A stretch of 57,451 nt of DNA from Alteromonadaceae bacterium UBA2620 (lineage in GTDB: Bacteria > Pseudomonadota > Gammaproteobacteria > Enterobacterales > Alteromonadaceae). A program made the position numbers and the translations under genes. Location of the stretch: positions 23,386-80,836 of the forward strand of contig DDJQ01000107.1 in the NCBI GenBank assembly GCA_002339125.1, given 5' to 3'. The notes beneath the pieces were generated by a model that saw only the letters and a list, made by a program, of their open reading frames with translations, did no database searches and had not been told where the DNA came from. Below, one piece after another: positions 26,433-34,616 of the stretch. How positions within the stretch are numbered: position 1 is the stretch's first letter; each line of letters starts with the position of its first letter.

Positions 26433-29400
26433 CAGCGACAAACTATCTCATTACGGGTAGAGATAAACATTATCTTCTACACGAAATCCGCAACGCACTT
26501 AAAACAGCAACCAACATTGAAATTGCAGTTTCCTTTATTCGCAACTCAGGCTTGAGTCTTATTATTCAAGACATTGAGGACGCAATGGCTTCTCCAGAGA
26601 GAAAAGTGAAACTGTCACTGCTCACCTCTGACTACATGAATATTACTGAGCCACAAGCGTTAAAACGATTGATGCTGCTTAAAGAAAGAGGGGCTGACAT
26701 TCGTATTTTTGAGAGTAAACAAGCCACCAGCTTTCATTTGAAATCCTATATCTTTGTCAGGAATGACGGCAAGAATCTAGCGACGGCTTGTGCATTTGTT
26801 GGCTCTAGCAATATTAGTAAAACAGCACTGACCGACGGTATAGAGTGGAATTACCGCATCAACTATCCCAATGACAAGGATCTCGAAGCCATTGCCCGTA
26901 TTGAAGAAATACGTGAACAGTACAATTATTTACTTACGTTACCGCAGGTAAAGCAATTAACTTTCGACTGGATTGCTGATTACGAAATACGCTATATCGC
27001 AGCAAGAAAAGTAACACCGATGTATTCATCGGCTTCACTCCCCAATGAAACAGAACATGAAAAACCAACGCCTAAAGAACACCAGTCAGCAGCGCTAGAG
27101 GCCCTTCAACAGGCTCGTGATTCAGGCATATCAAAAGGTTTAGTTGTTCTCGCTACAGGTATGGGTAAAACCTATTTAGCAGGTTTCGATGTTGCACAGT
27201 TTAACGCGAAGAAGGTACTGTTTGTTGCTCACAGAGAAGAGATCTTACTACAAGCAGAAGCAAGCTTTCTTAAAATCCTGCCCAACAAAAAAGTAGGCAG
27301 ATATAGCGGCAAACAAAAAGACAACGAATACGATTTACTGTTCGCTTCAGTACAAACCATTGGGCAACCCGCCCATTTAAGTAAATTCCCGGCGAGCACT
27401 TTTGATTACATTATTGTTGACGAATTCCATCATGCTGCCGCCAATGGCTATCAGAGGCTACTAGCGCACTTTGCCCCCTCCTTCATGTTAGGGCTTACGG
27501 CTACACCAACCCGAACAGATGGCAGCGATATTCTTAAACTTTGCGATAATAATCTGATTTATCAACAAGACCTTTTCGATGGTGTCAAAGCAGAGGTGTT
27601 ATGCCCCTTTACCTACTATGGTATTTTCGATAAAGAAGTAGACTACGAGCACTTGCCTTGGCGTAATGGCAAATTCGATCCAGAAAAATTATCCAATAAA
27701 CTAGCCACTAAAGGCCGTTCAAGACACGTGCTAAATGAATGGCAACAAAAAGCCCAACAGGTCACATTAGCTTTTTGCGTATCGCGTAAACATGCCGATT
27801 ACATGGCAAACTACTTCAACGAACACGGTATAAAATCAGCGAGTGTTCATTCAGATTCAGCACTTACCCGCAGCGAAGCGCTTGAACAGTTAAGTTCCGG
27901 TGAGATCAAAGTGCTTTTCTCCGTAGATCTATTTAACGAAGGAATGGATTTACCGCAAATAGATACCGTGCTTTTACTCAGGCCTACAGAATCTAAAATA
28001 CTCTTTTTACAACAAATGGGGCGTGGCTTACGAACGAGTACTAACAAAGAAAGGTTAGTCATTCTCGATTTCGTGGGTAATCATCATAGCTTCCTAAATC
28101 GCCCTGAGATGTTACTCGCAAGCCTAACTGAGAAATCACAAAACCGACAACAACTCGTTGAATTGGCAAGAAACCCTAACCAACTATTGCCAGACGGATG
28201 TTATGTTAATTTCGACTTGGAGTTTATTGACTTTCTGGCGAATCTCTCAGAAGACCAACTCGATATCCAGTACGACAAGTTAAAAGATACATTAGGTAGA
28301 CGGCCAACTTATACTGAGTTTTTTAACAACGGCGCAAGTATAGATAAACTGCGAAGAAACCGCGGTTCTTGGTGGGAGTTTGTCGATAGCAAAGGCGATC
28401 TCTTACCAGAAGAATTAGAAGTTTTAGAGGTACATCTGCAGTGGTTTAAAGACTTAGCCGTTACCAGGCTTTCCAAATCATACAAGCTTGTATTGCTCAG
28501 TACTTTAATCGAGCACCGTGCTTTTCAATCTAAAAACAGCTTCAACGAATTAGCGGATTGGGCTCGCGAATGGTACATGGATAACCCTGAATGGTTGAGC
28601 GACCTACCCGACAGTAAACAGCACCTCAAGGACGTTCCTCAAGCCGCTTGGAACAGTCATTGGCAAAGCAATCCAATAAAATTTTGGTGTACCGAAGAGC
28701 CTGAATCAAAAATAGCCTGGTTCGGTGCCGCTAACCAAGAGTTTAGCTTTAACCAAAGCATTCAGGCAGAACATGCTGGAACCTTCATCAACATGACCCA
28801 AGAGGTCGTAACGCAGCGCCTAGCAGCCTACAAACAAAGCCGGCTACCTGCTTCCAGCCATGCATCGAATATCATTCAGTTTCCGAAGACAGAGCAACTG
28901 CCATTTTTCCCCGACATTAAGATTGCTTGCGGACACTTTAAAACCGGTTACGCCGACATATCTGAACAGGTAAATGCACCAAGCGGCTTTGGTCATCTAG
29001 ATAGCAACAAGCACTTTATAGCTCGAGCGTCGGGCAACTCAATGAACGGCGGTAAAAACCCAATTTGCGATGGTGATTATTTATTGCTTGAACAAATAAC
29101 CCCTAACAACGCAGGAAGCATAAGCAATTCAACAGTTGCTATCGAACGACAAGACAGTACTGGCGACAACCAATATTTGCTTCGTAAGGTACTCAAGGAG
29201 CCGGATGGCACTTATATTCTGAGAGCCGCTAACCCAGACTACGAAGATCTGAAGGCTAATGATGAAATGGTCACCTTTGCGCGACTCAAAGGACAAGTTG
29301 ATCCCCTGGAGTTATTTGTGGGGCAAGAGTTTATGCGCGAAGACATCCCTCCGCTGTTTAATGAAACATTCAATCCAGGTAATTGGCAATCAGGCCATGT

Positions 29401-29731
29401 AGTACTCAATGAAAAGAACGTTCAAGTGCTGTTGGTAACGCTAAATAAACAGGGTAAAGGCAGCGAACATCAATACCACGATTACTTCATAGACGATAAC
29501 CATTTCCACTGGCAATCACAAAATAGTACCTCACCAAATAACAAACGCGGCAGGGAGCTCATTGAGCATAGAAAGCTGGGCAGCCGGATATATTTGTTCA
29601 TCAGGGAAAGTAAATTAAGGGGTAAAACAGCAGCACCGTTTACTTATTACGGCGAAGTAGCGTACCAAGAACACAAGGGCGAAAAGCCGATGAATGTAAC
29701 TTGGGAATTACTCGACATTGATACTCTGTAA
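26429..29731 (+). CDS. PLD-like / SF2 helicase / S24-like / DUF3427 fusion protein
   Basis: 1100 residues with recognisable modules in order. N-terminal phospholipase D-like domain (about 1-170; HLK at 103-105 and GSSN at 125-128). SF2 DEAD/ResIII helicase (about 215-560; ATGMGKT 242-248, DEFH 331-334, TATPTR, QQMGRGLR 528-535). A linker of unknown fold (560-820). An S24/LexA-like domain (about 828-965; ASGNSM with Ser871, then LLRKV and NPDY). A DUF3427-like C-terminus (about 970-1095; YHDYFIDDNHFHWQSQ, LFIRESK ... PFTYYGEV). Proteins with the PLD-helicase-DUF3427 plan are associated with restriction-like phage defence. The S24 catalytic Lys column seems to hold Arg919, with Lys920 next to it, so autoprocessing is uncertain. 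Confidence 0.88.
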   Translation: MTATNYLITGRDKHYLLHEIRNALKTATNIEIAVSFIRNSGLSLIIQDIEDAMASPERKVKLSLLTSDYMNITEPQALKRLMLLKERGADIRIFESKQATSFHLKSYIFVRNDGKNLATACAFVGSSNISKTALTDGIEWNYRINYPNDKDLEAIARIEEIREQYNYLLTLPQVKQLTFDWIADYEIRYIAARKVTPMYSSASLPNETEHEKPTPKEHQSAALEALQQARDSGISKGLVVLATGMGKTYLAGFDVAQFNAKKVLFVAHREEILLQAEASFLKILPNKKVGRYSGKQKDNEYDLLFASVQTIGQPAHLSKFPASTFDYIIVDEFHHAAANGYQRLLAHFAPSFMLGLTATPTRTDGSDILKLCDNNLIYQQDLFDGVKAEVLCPFTYYGIFDKEVDYEHLPWRNGKFDPEKLSNKLATKGRSRHVLNEWQQKAQQVTLAFCVSRKHADYMANYFNEHGIKSASVHSDSALTRSEALEQLSSGEIKVLFSVDLFNEGMDLPQIDTVLLLRPTESKILFLQQMGRGLRTSTNKERLVILDFVGNHHSFLNRPEMLLASLTEKSQNRQQLVELARNPNQLLPDGCYVNFDLEFIDFLANLSEDQLDIQYDKLKDTLGRRPTYTEFFNNGASIDKLRRNRGSWWEFVDSKGDLLPEELEVLEVHLQWFKDLAVTRLSKSYKLVLLSTLIEHRAFQSKNSFNELADWAREWYMDNPEWLSDLPDSKQHLKDVPQAAWNSHWQSNPIKFWCTEEPESKIAWFGAANQEFSFNQSIQAEHAGTFINMTQEVVTQRLAAYKQSRLPASSHASNIIQFPKTEQLPFFPDIKIACGHFKTGYADISEQVNAPSGFGHLDSNKHFIARASGNSMNGGKNPICDGDYLLLEQITPNNAGSISNSTVAIERQDSTGDNQYLLRKVLKEPDGTYILRAANPDYEDLKANDEMVTFARLKGQVDPLELFVGQEFMREDIPPLFNETFNPGNWQSGHVVLNEKNVQVLLVTLNKQGKGSEHQYHDYFIDDNHFHWQSQNSTSPNNKRGRELIEHRKLGSRIYLFIRESKLRGKTAAPFTYYGEVAYQEHKGEKPMNVTWELLDIDTL

Positions 29732-29751
29732 TGCAATTTCATGTTTTGAAT

Positions 29752-29773
29752 TAGTAACTCCCCGTTACTATTT
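29752..29773 (+). terminator. Weak terminator-like hairpin after the helicase gene
   Basis: Perfect 7-bp inverted repeat TAGTAAC/GTTACTA with loop TCCCC followed by TTT, starting 20 nt after the stop codon. Followed at 29776-29789 by the palindrome AAAACAATTGTTTT. Confidence 0.4.
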
Positions 29774-29806
29774 AGAAAACAATTGTTTTGATTTGCTGAG
29801 CGCGTT

Positions 29807-29843
29807 CAAAATTGCCGAGAGTAGGCCCAGTCCGGCAATTTTG
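29807..29843. repeat. 11-bp perfect inverted repeat
   Basis: CAAAATTGCCG (29807-29817) and CGGCAATTTTG (29833-29843) around a 15-nt loop; the flanks (GTTC/GAAC) continue the symmetry with a small indel. It lies in non-coding DNA between the helicase gene and the phage-like remnant. It could be a terminator arm, a mobile-element end or a relic. Confidence 0.6.
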
Positions 29844-29908
29844 TCGAACGAAAATTCTCATCACCGGAAAACTCAAATGATACTGTCTACTTTGCCAGTA
29901 AGTGCGTA

Positions 29909-30251
29909 ATGGCCGTTTAAACGCCTTGGCGCGAATTACGTAGCTTAAAACTCGTTGAAGATGATAACCCCGAGCTAGCAGCGATCCATTCAGCCGCCTA
30001 TAACGGCAATATTGCTGATTATCTAGAGCTGATTGGGCGGATTTTTCGTAAAACGCAATGAGCAAGCTGTAAGGCCGTTATATAAGGAGGCAGTGAATCC
30101 AGAAACGGGCCAGATTAAGCAAAACTGGTATGAAGGGCTCATAACCAAAAAATTGGAGGGAGTCATCCACAAAGGGCAAGAAATACTCAAACGCTTACAT
30201 ACCTGGCAAGTTGAATATTTAAGCCAGCCAGCAATGCTGGCGGCGAATTAG
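29909..30251 (+). pseudogene. Broken phage replication-protein-like remnant
   Basis: Two frames together give a continuous protein-like text: TPWRELRSLKLVEDDNPELA, then AAYNGNIADYLELIG in frame 1, then GGFFVKRNEQAVRPLYKEAV and NPETGQIKQNWYEGLITKKLE in frame 2 up to a stop at 30251. The frames join at GGGCGG near 30035, where one extra G explains the shift, and a TAA interrupts the first frame at 29918. The pattern resembles the C-terminal part of P2-type GpA replication endonucleases of marine phages, recalled by eye and tentative. No other phage genes are seen. Confidence 0.5.
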
Positions 30252-30357
30252 CTTTTACTTGGAGTTCTGTAAATAAGTGTACGTAGATATTGTTTTTTTA
30301 ATTCCCAAAAATTATTTTACTTTGCATCTCTAGCCTGCTAACAATATATATACAAGG

Positions 30358-30385
30358 TTGATATGTGTATAAATACCTGTATAAT
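30358..30385 (+). promoter_or_regulatory. Sigma70-type promoter upstream of the AvcI/AvcD-like genes
   Basis: TTGATA (30358-30363), 16-nt spacer, TATAAT (30380-30385); transcription would begin near 30392 and cover the small ORF and the deaminase gene. Confidence 0.7.
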
Positions 30386-30391
30386 CCGCGC

Positions 30392-30640
30392 GCAATTTAG
30401 CCCGAGAGAGGTTAAATTCTCGAAGCGGTTTCAATGGATTTGAACAGAACACTGGACTTGAAATGCTAACTTTAATTGCAAACGAAACTCAGAAATCTGG
30501 TAATAAAGAGAAAGATGTGGCTAAAACTACGTCTGTAGCTCCTATTCACGATTTTAATGAGAAAAAGAAAGCACAGCTTCGCTCACAAGCTCTAAAACGT
30601 GTTCAATCCGCAGCGAAAAACTTGAGTTGGTAAAATTATC
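30392..30640 (+). ncRNA. Candidate AvcI-like RNA antitoxin region
   Basis: Transcript expected from the promoter at 30358-30385, ending somewhere before the deaminase gene. In AvcID systems described in Vibrio, a small RNA encoded just upstream of avcD inhibits the deaminase. Here the region has the right place and size, a short hairpin (CGAGA/TCTCG near 30400-30425) and an embedded 56-codon ORF. RNA ends are guesses; no covariance model was run. Confidence 0.4.
30463..30633 (+). CDS. Small ORF preceding the AvcD-like gene
   Basis: 56 codons starting ATG, stop TAA, ending 52 bp before the deaminase start. The product is hydrophilic and basic (MLTLIANETQKSGNKEKDVA ... KKKAQLRSQALKRVQSAAK). 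No family recognised. It may be a real small protein or merely part of the AvcI-like RNA antitoxin, whose described members carry a short ORF as well. The ribosome-binding site is poor (no clear GGAG within 12 nt). Confidence 0.45.
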   Translation: MLTLIANETQKSGNKEKDVAKTTSVAPIHDFNEKKKAQLRSQALKRVQSAAKNLSW

Positions 30641-30648
30641 ATAGTGTA

Positions 30649-30683
30649 ATAACGGTCTTATATTAAAGAATATGGATCGTTAT
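30649..30683 (+). promoter_or_regulatory. Hairpin masking the avcD-like ribosome-binding site
   Basis: ATAACGGTC (30649-30657) can pair with GATCGTTAT (30675-30683), nine pairs including one G-U, across a 17-nt loop. The GGA in front of the ATG at 30686 lies at the 3' arm, so translation of the deaminase may be kept low or gated. Confidence 0.4.
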
Positions 30684-30685
30684 AT

Positions 30686-32227
30686 ATGGCCAACCCTGCC
30701 TCAAACATTGCCACAATTAATTCAGACACTCCTGCCACTTCAGCCGATATCACTGAGAAAATTAAACAGAGAAGATCAAATGAGCTCGTCATTGGTTTGT
30801 GTGGAGCAATTGGTTCAGGTGTAAAGAGTCTGAAAGGCACACTTGAAAGCCAACTAAATCAACAAGGATATGTAGTTGAACACATAAGATTAAGTGAGTT
30901 AATTTCTAAAAATTCAGACGACCCCGAAGCAACACAGAATCTAATTGGTTATAACAGATATACCAAACTACAAGATCTGGGTGATAAACTTCGAGAAAAT
31001 TACCGAAATTCAATCATGGCTGAATTAGCCGTAAAAGAAATATCAATATCAAGAGAAATTCAATTTGGAAAAGATCGAGTTGATGACGGTACTGCATTAA
31101 AAAATACGAAAAAAGCTGCATATATTATCAATCAAATCAAGCACCCAGATGAGATTGAACTTCTTCATCAAGTGTATAGAAATAATTTTTACCTCCTCGG
31201 CTTGCTTCGCACAGAAGAAGAAAGAAAGCAAAATTTAAAAGACGAGCTCATCCCAGATGAACAAATAGCTTCGCTAATTGAAAGGGATAGAAAATCGACA
31301 GATAAGCATGGTCAACAGGTAGAAAAATGCCTACATAAATCAGACTATTTCATCAAAAACATTGACGATGAAGACCAAATTGTTGCCTCAGTTAACAGGT
31401 TTATACAGTTGATTCATGGTTCTGCTCGAATAACTCCTAAAATTGATGAAGTCGGTATGTATACCGCTTTTTCTGCTTCTTTAAAATCAGCTTGTTTATC
31501 CAGGCAAGTTGGAGCAGCCATTACAGATGATGAAGGAACTATCCTCGCGACTGGGTGTAATGATGTACCTAAGTTCGGAGGTGGGCTCTATAATGCTGAT
31601 AGCCTTTCAGATAAACGTTGTTTTAACAATGGAAAACAATGCCATAACGACAAACACAAACGGCTACTCCAACAAGAAATTACAAAAATTTTATCCGAAA
31701 AAGGGATAACTGAAGCACCATTACTCGCTTCAGAGATCATTGAGAACTCCAAAGCAAAATCACTAATTGAGTATTCTCGAGCAATTCACGCTGAAATGGA
31801 TGCCATCACAAGTCTTGCAAGAAATAGTTCTTATAACACTTTGCATAAGACTTTATTTTGCACAACTTACCCATGTCACGTCTGTGCTAGACATATCGTA
31901 TCTGCCGGAATCAAAAGAGTGGTCTACATAGAGCCATATGAAAAAAGTCTTGCCCTTCAACTTCATGGGGATTCAATTTGTCATGCAAATAGTAATGCAG
32001 AGACCCCTAGTAAAGTCGTTTTTGAAAATTTCGAAGGCGTTTCACCTAAACGATACGCAAAGTTTTTTGGTTATAACCAGAAACGTAAAGATGACCGTAA
32101 TGGAGAGGCTATTGATTACACTGTTGTAGATTCAAGCCACGTTGATCCTCAATATTTGGATAGTTATGTTGAATATGAAACAAAAGTTGTAGATGAAATT
32201 CCTGAAGAATTAAACGAAGAAGCATGA
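30686..32227 (+). CDS. avcD: AvcD-like anti-phage deoxycytidylate deaminase
   Basis: 513 residues: an N-terminal P-loop domain (Walker-type GAIGSGVKS, about 40-48, on a VIGLCG strand) fused to a C-terminal dCMP/cytidine deaminase domain. The zinc and catalytic residues are all present in HAEMDA (His368, Glu370) and PCHVC (Cys397, Cys400). This two-domain plan is that of AvcD/DCD phage-defence proteins, which deaminate dCTP/dCMP during infection and starve the phage of dC nucleotides. A standard dcd-type dCMP deaminase is only about 150-200 residues. A small ORF/RNA in the antitoxin position precedes it, and tRNA-Arg follows on the other strand. The DNA is AT-rich compared with the flanking core genes, suggesting transfer. 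Confidence 0.85.
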   Translation: MANPASNIATINSDTPATSADITEKIKQRRSNELVIGLCGAIGSGVKSLKGTLESQLNQQGYVVEHIRLSELISKNSDDPEATQNLIGYNRYTKLQDLGDKLRENYRNSIMAELAVKEISISREIQFGKDRVDDGTALKNTKKAAYIINQIKHPDEIELLHQVYRNNFYLLGLLRTEEERKQNLKDELIPDEQIASLIERDRKSTDKHGQQVEKCLHKSDYFIKNIDDEDQIVASVNRFIQLIHGSARITPKIDEVGMYTAFSASLKSACLSRQVGAAITDDEGTILATGCNDVPKFGGGLYNADSLSDKRCFNNGKQCHNDKHKRLLQQEITKILSEKGITEAPLLASEIIENSKAKSLIEYSRAIHAEMDAITSLARNSSYNTLHKTLFCTTYPCHVCARHIVSAGIKRVVYIEPYEKSLALQLHGDSICHANSNAETPSKVVFENFEGVSPKRYAKFFGYNQKRKDDRNGEAIDYTVVDSSHVDPQYLDSYVEYETKVVDEIPEELNEEA

Positions 32228-32306
32228 TTAAAATGCTACACATTTGCTACATATTTCAAAAAGGGATTTTTTATAAGAAGATAGTCGGGCTACAGCCCTT
32301 TAAAAA

Positions 32307-32383
32307 TGGCGCACCCGATAGGATTCGAACCTATGACCTTTGCCTCCGGAGGGCAACGCTCTATCCAGCTGAGCTACGGGTGC
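32307..32383 (-). tRNA. tRNA-Arg (anticodon CCG)
   Basis: 77 nt including encoded CCA. The acceptor stem GCACCCG/CGGGTGC, anticodon stem TTGCC/GGCAA with loop CTCCGGA (anticodon CCG) and T arm GGTTCGAATCC are all intact. Its 3' end points toward the defence-like region on its left, the usual geometry for a tRNA-linked island. I found no second copy of the tRNA 3' end in the window. Confidence 0.95.
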
Positions 32384-32560
32384 TTTCTGTGTAAACGGCT
32401 TGGAACCGTCTAGAGTGGCGCATTATAGGAGTTCATCTGGTTAATTTACAGTAAAAAATGAAAATGCCGGTGCTGATGTTTAAAAATCAGGCAAATTTGG
32501 CTTTTGCTTCGCGTTCTGAATTGGCTTAGTCTGGTTTTAACAGTAAAGGATGTTAAGTGT

Positions 32561-33892
32561 ATGTCTCGAATTTGGCAGGTTATTTTGTGTGGTTGTCTGA
32601 GCGCTGTGGTTTCACTCCCTGCCCTGGCTGATGAGCAAAGCGATTTGGACTTTTACCATAATGTGTTCAGTGCCCCACCATTATTACCCAAGCAATATAC
32701 GTCTGATTGCGGCGTGCCGGACTGCATTGCGAACATGATGCCAGGCGCGAGTATGCGCAGCCGCAAACCAAACCCCGATTATATTACTGTTGAGCAATCT
32801 GGCACCGCTCCTGGCTGGGAAGAACGGGTAGCCAGTGACTGGAACTACTTTAATGTGCCGGCTTCACTGGGCAAAATTACCCTGATTGATTTTGGCGCCA
32901 CGCCCGATGGCACCGGCTACCGCTATCTGGCGAACGCCAATACCCAGGATGTGCTTTATGAGCCCTGGAGCTCCTCTAAAATTATGGCCTTTGCCGGGGC
33001 GCTGGCGACGATTGGCCGGGAAGTGAGTGCGTCTACTCTGGTAGGTGATGTAAAGCTGGGCGACCTGATCACCAGTATTAACAGTTATGCGCCGTCGGGT
33101 AAGGCAGATGGCAACTCCAACGCTATCGCCACCTACTTTGCGAACATTGCCGGGCGGGAATTTCTAACCGGCTTATTTCATGATCAATGGCTTAACATGA
33201 ACAATCCGGTCATTCGCTTTCGGGGCGCTTATGGCCCTACTGCGTTTGCGCCGAGCTCAGCCGACTGGCAGTTCGATTTACGCAATAAACTGGCGGTGGA
33301 GCCGTTTGCAGAAGCCAGCGACGATCCTTTCTATCAGTCTTACCGCTGCGATGAATGCGGCTTAACCGGCAACAAGCCCATGACCACGCTGGCTCAGGCT
33401 GAGTTTTTAAAGCGCATGGTTACCCATAATTCAGAGCCACAAACTCGTTTACCGGGCTTTATGCCTTCTCACCTTGAAATGCTGTTATACGGTAATGGCC
33501 ACAGTAATTCGGTGGTCGATGCCGGCGGTATGCAGGCGGGTATCGGCGTACTGTTGGCCCGGGCCATTGCCGATGCGCTGGCGCCAGGTTCTGATGCCTC
33601 GGCAAAGGCGGTGCTGGATGAATTAACGGGTGGCAGATGGCGTATTTTTCAGAAAATTGGTGCCGGGCCCAGTGAAACCCGTGGGCAGAGCGAAACCGTT
33701 TTGTTGGCTCATGTGGTGCTGCAATTTAACGAAGGCTTGCCACGGGAGTTTACCCTGGCGGTGCAAACTGAGGTAGAAGGTAACAGCGAAGCCGGTGTTG
33801 GCCGGGCTGGCAAAAAAATGCAACAGTTGCTGAATGTTGCCATGGCCCAATTGCTTGGCGAAAAGTCATCTAAAATGGCTGCCCGGCAGTAA
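32561..33892 (+). CDS. Exported serine beta-lactamase-like hydrolase
   Basis: 443 residues from the ATG at 32561 (AAGGA about 10 nt upstream), with signal peptide ending SLPALADEQ. The segment YEPWSSSKIMAF holds an SxxK motif (Ser137, Lys140) and DGNSNAIATYF resembles the SxN motif (Ser186, Asn187) of penicillin-recognising enzymes. A late KIGAGPSETRG may stand in for the KTG motif. This pattern suggests a periplasmic serine hydrolase of the beta-lactamase/DD-peptidase fold, though the sequence is otherwise divergent and its substrate is unknown. Four cysteines near the N-terminus and in YRCDECGL may form disulphides. Confidence 0.65.
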   Translation: MSRIWQVILCGCLSAVVSLPALADEQSDLDFYHNVFSAPPLLPKQYTSDCGVPDCIANMMPGASMRSRKPNPDYITVEQSGTAPGWEERVASDWNYFNVPASLGKITLIDFGATPDGTGYRYLANANTQDVLYEPWSSSKIMAFAGALATIGREVSASTLVGDVKLGDLITSINSYAPSGKADGNSNAIATYFANIAGREFLTGLFHDQWLNMNNPVIRFRGAYGPTAFAPSSADWQFDLRNKLAVEPFAEASDDPFYQSYRCDECGLTGNKPMTTLAQAEFLKRMVTHNSEPQTRLPGFMPSHLEMLLYGNGHSNSVVDAGGMQAGIGVLLARAIADALAPGSDASAKAVLDELTGGRWRIFQKIGAGPSETRGQSETVLLAHVVLQFNEGLPREFTLAVQTEVEGNSEAGVGRAGKKMQQLLNVAMAQLLGEKSSKMAARQ

Positions 33893-34056
33893 AAAAGGTT
33901 GCCCGTAAGCGACAAGGCGACAAAAAAAGCGATTTTTATTGGCTTTTTGTCGGATAAGGACTAATCAATTAGTCTCAAACAGTTGTCGCGGCTGGATTAA
34001 CCTTTATAATCATGCGGATTATTTATTTTTCAGACCAAAATTGCCTGGAGACGATT

Positions 34057-34449
34057 GTGAAATTAAAAACGTGGTTAGGTATGGGCGCTGTAGTACTGGC
34101 AGCTTTTGCGGTAAACGCTCAGGAAATGTCAGACGAGGCGATCAAAGAGCGTATTAAGCCAGTTGGCTCTGTGCACGTTGCAGGCGCTGCGGCCGCTGCA
34201 CCCGCTGGTGCAATGTCGGGTGAAGACGTATTTAACAAAGCGTGTGTTGCTTGTCACGCTGCCGGTGTACTGGGTGCACCTCGTGTAAACAACGCGGCCG
34301 ACTGGGCGCCTCGCCTGGAAAAAGGTTTCGACGCTGTATTAGCCAATGCAATTAACGGTTTCAATGCCATGCCTCCTCGTGGTACCTGTGCCAGCTGTAG
34401 CGATGACGACATCAAAGCAGCCATTGAGTACATGACCGAAGAGCTCTAA
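34057..34449 (+). CDS. Cytochrome c5
   Basis: 130 residues from a GTG start at 34057, which has GGAG 6 nt upstream. A signal peptide (ending FAVNAQ) is followed by an Ala-rich linker and a class I cytochrome c domain. The haem-attachment site is CVACH (residues 63-67), the Met ligand lies in FNAMPPRG, and an extra Cys pair in GTCASCSDDD is the hallmark of the c5 group. Periplasmic, soluble or loosely membrane-attached electron carrier, normally feeding terminal oxidases or reductases. Confidence 0.92.
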   Translation: MKLKTWLGMGAVVLAAFAVNAQEMSDEAIKERIKPVGSVHVAGAAAAAPAGAMSGEDVFNKACVACHAAGVLGAPRVNNAADWAPRLEKGFDAVLANAINGFNAMPPRGTCASCSDDDIKAAIEYMTEEL

Positions 34450-34465
34450 CACTCGGTAACACTGA

Positions 34466-34520
34466 CAACCTGCATGTTTTGCGCATATTCGGCGCATTTC
34501 GATACCAAAACGGCAGGTTG
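34466..34520. repeat. Extended inverted repeat downstream of cytochrome c5
   Basis: CAACCTGC ... GCAGGTTG (8 bp) encloses GTTTTG ... CAAAAC (6 bp) and a smaller GCGC pair, forming a long stem-loop of 55 nt. No U-tract follows, so it may be an mRNA-stabilising 3' structure rather than a terminator. Confidence 0.5.
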
Positions 34521-34616
34521 TTGGTGAGTACATTCCCTCCAAAGCTCTGGCAAAATTATCCACAATAGAGTAAGTTATTCGTTTTACTCTAGCGGATTGC
34601 CGGCTGCTGTTTTTTT

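Noticed and set aside
32284..32306. GGGCTACAGCCC next to the tRNA as terminator
   Set aside because: Too small a loop for a stable hairpin and no proper U-tract on the tRNA's downstream side beyond TTTTT right after CCA.
21839..32306. CRISPR array or insertion sequence in the defence-like region
   Set aside because: I saw no regularly spaced direct repeats, no cas genes, and no transposase or integrase frame.
33918..33952. A/T-rich inverted repeat after the serine-hydrolase gene as a terminator
   Set aside because: Arms are mostly A/T with a bulge and no clear U-tract after the stem; too weak to annotate.
34060..34449. Cytochrome c5 starting at the upstream ATG (34012)
   Set aside because: That start puts a charged leader before the signal peptide; the GTG at 34057 has GGAG at correct spacing.
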